Positions 41,716 to 44,032 of a DNA stretch of 44,032 nt are shown here, in pieces. The translations under genes were made by a program, and so were the position numbers. The notes below the pieces were generated by a model that ran no database searches, was not told where the DNA came from, and saw only the letters and a program-made list of their open reading frames with translations. Each line of letters begins with the position of its first letter. Positions within the stretch are counted from its first letter, which is position 1. The stretch is from Neobacillus rhizophilus (GTDB lineage: Bacteria > Bacillota > Bacilli > Bacillales > Cytobacillaceae): assembly GCF_018343535.1 (NCBI RefSeq), contig NZ_JAGYPF010000004.1, positions 1 through 44,032 on the forward strand. Direction: 5' to 3'.

Positions 41716-42447
41716 ATGCATAAGAAACCAATTATCGGCATAACAGGTGCCTACGTTAACCACAACGAATATATGGAAGGTGTTTATGTACATCATGATT
41801 ATCATAAAAGCATAGCGGCAAATGGAGGAATCCCGATTGTACTTCCTTTTATAAATCCTGAATTGGCTGTTGAAACTCTAGGACTATGTGATGGAATCGT
41901 CCTTAGCGGTGGAGAGGACGTCGATCCAAAGTATTATGGACAAGACCCTCATCGCCGTTTAGGGCCGACCACTCCAGAACGGGATTTGACTGAAATAGCC
42001 ATTGCAAAATATGCAATAGAGAATAATATTCCACTGCTTGCAATTTGCCGAGGAGTCCAAATATTAAATGTAGCCTTAGGTGGAACATTAATACAGGATA
42101 TCCCGAGTCAAGTCAAAGAGCCAATTCAACATACGCAAAAGATTGATAGGAGCAGGGATAGTCATTGGGTGAATATCTCAAATAATAGTAAATTATTTGA
42201 TATGATTGGTTCTGAACGGGTAAGAGTTAATAGCCTTCATCATCAAGCTTTGGATACGGTCGCTGCCGATTTACGTGTGGTTGCGACGGCATCTGACGGA
42301 ATTATTGAAGCAGTAGAGTATATTCATCCAACCACATTTACTTTAGGAGTACAGTGGCATCCGGAATCTATGGCGAGTACCGATTCAGTGATGAATAATT
42401 TATTTGTGGAGTTCATTAAAAGCTGTTCGAAGGTGCCGGTTTTGTAA
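41716..42447 (+). CDS. Class I glutamine amidotransferase, PuuD-like gamma-glutamyl hydrolase
   Basis: A 243-residue peptidase C26-type amidotransferase. The nucleophile is Cys111 in LLAICRGVQILNVALGG and the triad His215/Glu217 lies in GVQWHPES; the oxyanion strand GIVLSGGEDVDPKYYG is typical of the PuuD group, which hydrolyses gamma-glutamyl-GABA and similar conjugates in polyamine breakdown. No puuA or other polyamine gene is nearby, so the substrate is open. The frame runs back to 41668 and another ATG lies at 41710; GAGGGGGA at 41703-41710 places the start at ATG 41716. Terminator at 42469. Confidence 0.88.
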   Translation: MHKKPIIGITGAYVNHNEYMEGVYVHHDYHKSIAANGGIPIVLPFINPELAVETLGLCDGIVLSGGEDVDPKYYGQDPHRRLGPTTPERDLTEIAIAKYAIENNIPLLAICRGVQILNVALGGTLIQDIPSQVKEPIQHTQKIDRSRDSHWVNISNNSKLFDMIGSERVRVNSLHHQALDTVAADLRVVATASDGIIEAVEYIHPTTFTLGVQWHPESMASTDSVMNNLFVEFIKSCSKVPVL

Positions 42448-42468
42448 GGAATTATAACCACAAATGCA

Positions 42469-42501
42469 AAATAAGGGTGTCATTTGTTGGCACCCTATTT
42501 G
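42469..42501 (+). terminator. Intrinsic terminator after the PuuD-like gene
   Basis: AAATAAGGGTG and CACCCTATTT pair around an 11-base loop; the tail is only moderately T-rich. Confidence 0.72.
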
Positions 42502-42507
42502 TAATTT

Positions 42508-42630
42508 TTAAAACAACCCCATTTGTTCGGATTCAGACTGTGCTTTGGACTTTGATTCTGACGCTTTATAGAAGGCTTTTAAAAGACAAAACGAGGGGTG
42601 GCAGTCGCCAAAATGTCCAATAGAAGGGTT
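42508..42630 (-). pseudogene. Possible 3' fragment of an interrupted gene beside the IS
   Basis: On the minus strand a 40-codon open frame, NPSIGHFGDCHPSFCLLK then a Ser/Lys/Glu-rich stretch and EQMGLF, ends in TAA at 42508-42510. It has no start codon and an in-frame TAG lies at 42631-42633, a few bases outside the IS inverted repeat. A C-terminus ending in a hydrophobic QxxLF-like tail resembles beta-clamp-binding tails of DNA repair proteins. It could be the remains of a gene broken by the IS, or chance. Confidence 0.3.
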
Positions 42631-42713
42631 CTAATGAGGTTAGTCTAAAAAGTGGACACGTAAAAATGAGATTTAGTTTATAATACAATCATCATTTAAA
42701 AGGACGTGTTCAC

Positions 42714-43007
42714 ATGGGTCAACATCATTCTCAAGAGTATAAAGAGTATGTTGCAAAGTTAATCGTTGAGGAGGGGAGAAAAGCCTCCCAGGTAGCTTTT
42801 GAGCTCGAGCTCTCCCCTAAAACTGTTAGTCGATGGGTGGCAGCTTACAGGGCGAAAACAACCCTTGGGAAACCTGGAGAAAACTATCTTACACCCACAG
42901 AACTTGAAAAACTGAAAAAGCAACACGAAAAAGAGATACAAAAATTGAAAGAGGAAAACGAAATCCTAAAAAAGGCCATGCACATCTTCACGAAAAACCA
43001 AGCGTAA
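42714..43007 (+). CDS. IS3-family transposase OrfA
   Basis: A 97-residue DNA-binding protein. The helix-turn-helix (KEYVAKLIVEEGRKASQVA and LSPKTVSRWV) recognises the inverted repeats; the C-terminal half (ELEKLKKQHEKEIQKLKEE) is a leucine-zipper coiled coil for multimerisation. Its 3' end contains the slippery A AAA AAG at 42968-42974 in the correct phase. At this site part of the ribosomes should shift by -1 and produce the OrfAB transposase, while the rest end at 43007 to give OrfA alone, which usually dampens transposition. Confidence 0.93.
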   Translation: MGQHHSQEYKEYVAKLIVEEGRKASQVAFELELSPKTVSRWVAAYRAKTTLGKPGENYLTPTELEKLKKQHEKEIQKLKEENEILKKAMHIFTKNQA

Positions 43008-43060
43008 TATATATCTTCATTCAAGCCCACTCTGATGAGCACGCCGTGGCGAAGATGTGC
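42968..43060 (+). promoter_or_regulatory. Programmed -1 frameshift signal
   Basis: The heptamer A AAA AAG (42968-42974) is in phase with orfA. Five bases later GCACATCTTC (42980-42989) begins a stem that pairs perfectly with GAAGATGTGC (43051-43060), enclosing the orfA stop codon and the start of the annotated orfB frame. Slippery site, spacing and downstream structure fit the IS3-family mechanism. Confidence 0.85.
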
Positions 43061-43894
43061 AAAGTTCTGAAAGTATCATCAAGTGGCTATTATAAATGGC
43101 TAAGGATCCAGAATAAACCTCAATCTGAGAAAGATGCTTACCGTAAAGAAATCAAGCAAAAAATAAGTAAATCATTTCACGAGAGCTTTGGTACGTATGG
43201 GAGTCCCAGGGTCCATGCCGACTTGGTGGAGTGGGGTTATACCATTTCTCAAAAGACGGTTGCCCGTATGATGAAAGAGATGGGTTTAACAGCTACACCA
43301 AAAGAAAAGTTTGTCGTTACCACTAATTCCAATCATGATTTACACATCTATCCTAACCTGCTTAATCGCCAATTTAATGTTGAAGAGCCCAACCGAGCAT
43401 GGGTAACTGACATTACGTACATTTGGACGATTGAGGGCTGGGTTTATTTATCATCCGTTATGGATCTATTCTCAAGAAAAATCGTAGGCTGGAGTATGGC
43501 TTCACATATGAAAAAAGAGCTATCCATACAAGCATTGAATATGGCGATTGTTACAAGGCAGCCTAGTGAAGGGTTAATCCATCATTCGGACCGTGGGTCC
43601 CAGTATTGTTCAAATGATTATATCGACATCCTGAAAGGGAAAAACATGCATATCAGTATGAGCAGGAGGGGCGATCCTTACGACAATGCATGTATTGAGT
43701 CTTTTCATGCCACGATCAAGAAAGATTTGATCTACAGAAGACGCTTTAAGACCAGGGCTGAAGCCGTAAAAGCTATTAATCATTATATTAGTAGTTTTTA
43801 TAATGAAAAGCGTAAACACTCTACTTTAGGGCACAAATCACCGAATCAATTTGAGAGAAACCACCGGCAAGATGAAGTTGCATATACCTCATAA
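43046..43894 (+). CDS. IS3-family transposase OrfB (DDE integrase domain)
   Basis: The 282-codon frame holds the catalytic domain. An HTH_21-type region (FHESFGTYGSPRVHADL) precedes the DDE core: Asp in WVTDITYIW, Asp in IHHSDRGSQYCS and Glu in ACIESFHATIKKDLIY, with the family-typical NEKRKHSTLGHKSP near the end. No ribosome binding site precedes the GTG at 43046. The frame is open without stops back to the slippery site at 42968, so the protein is almost certainly made as an OrfAB fusion by -1 frameshifting. Confidence 0.93.
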   Translation: MAKMCKVLKVSSSGYYKWLRIQNKPQSEKDAYRKEIKQKISKSFHESFGTYGSPRVHADLVEWGYTISQKTVARMMKEMGLTATPKEKFVVTTNSNHDLHIYPNLLNRQFNVEEPNRAWVTDITYIWTIEGWVYLSSVMDLFSRKIVGWSMASHMKKELSIQALNMAIVTRQPSEGLIHHSDRGSQYCSNDYIDILKGKNMHISMSRRGDPYDNACIESFHATIKKDLIYRRRFKTRAEAVKAINHYISSFYNEKRKHSTLGHKSPNQFERNHRQDEVAYTS

Positions 43895-44032
43895 TATAGC
43901 CATTTGGTGTTAGGAAATGAGCAGTCATGCTTTTCGACTGATCATTTCTAATACCGTACCAAACGAAGTGCGGTAGTAGTTTTATTTCTAAAAGTCTCAA
44001 ATTTTACTGTCCACTTTCTTGACAGAAGACCA

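Larger units (their letters stand above)
42642..44024 (+). mobile_element. IS3-family insertion sequence
   Basis: Imperfect terminal inverted repeats AGTCTAAAAAGTGGACA (42642-42658) and, on the other strand, TGTCAAGAAAGTGGACA (44008-44024) agree at 14 of 17 positions and enclose about 1.38 kb. Inside are orfA and orfB in the IS3 arrangement with a -1 frameshift signal. Both genes look intact, so the element is potentially active. The outermost bases are uncertain and the target duplication cannot be checked, because the window ends 8 bases after the right repeat. Confidence 0.9.

Overview
The window looks like chromosomal DNA of a low-GC, spore-forming Bacillaceae species (Bacillus/Neobacillus type). 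This rests on the kind of genes present (a KinB-like sporulation kinase, a possible gamma-type spore protein, lysine and cobalamin riboswitches), strong AGGAGG-like ribosome binding sites, frequent TTG/GTG starts, and intrinsic terminators after most transcription units. It opens with the 5S gene that closes an rRNA operon. It closes with an IS3-family insertion sequence. No CRISPR array, prophage, plasmid origin or integrative element was seen.

Layout. 1-2.2 kb: 5S rRNA, then a quinone oxidoreductase/SDR pair behind a TetR-type operator. 2.4-7.7 kb: a GldA-like dehydrogenase, an SsuABC/NMT1-type ABC importer and a fold-type I aminotransferase, probably one uptake-and-catabolism unit of unknown substrate, split by a strongly structured element and terminator. 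7.7-12.2 kb: a 21-bp-period repeat, dienelactone hydrolase, methionine aminopeptidase, a small spore-protein-like gene, a KinB-like kinase and a TSUP permease. 12.3-13.8 kb: an ATGAAGGACA repeat cluster and dapA behind a complete lysine riboswitch, terminator and promoter. 13.9-24.4 kb: mostly single-gene units (two NAD(P) dehydrogenases, a CurA-like reductase, PAP2 phosphatase, NCS2 permease, Rieske oxygenase, purU, two small proteins, LLM oxidoreductase, isochorismatase-like hydrolase, OsmC protein).

24.4-28.7 kb: a cobalamin riboswitch with a visible antiterminator/terminator pair precedes a class I ribonucleotide reductase operon (nrdE, nrdF and an overlapping flavodoxin). This suggests that the B12-independent enzyme is switched off when B12 is plentiful. 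28.8-36.3 kb: secreted 5'-nucleotidase, EamA exporter with an operator over its promoter, secreted M14 carboxypeptidase, hydantoinase/carbamoylase-type amidohydrolase, a cytoplasmic sulfite-oxidase-fold enzyme and a 57-residue protein. 36.4-42.5 kb is more accessory: a DUF3800 protein, a TetR pseudogene with its DNA-binding domain deleted, an argininosuccinate-lyase-like enzyme, a FAD monooxygenase divergent from an EthD-like protein, and a PuuD-like glutamine amidotransferase. 42.6-44.0 kb: an IS3-family element with a clear -1 frameshift signal, abutting what may be the 3' end of an interrupted gene.

Most of the window is ordinary metabolism. The strongest unusual signals are in RNA and non-coding DNA: the riboswitch attenuators, the structured element inside the ABC operon, three families of intergenic repeats, several operator-like palindromes and the frameshift element. 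I did not find a clearly new multi-gene defence or biosynthetic system. The nearest candidates are the 2.4-7.7 kb transport/aminotransferase cluster and the orphan DUF3800 gene. All calls come from reading the sequence without database searches.
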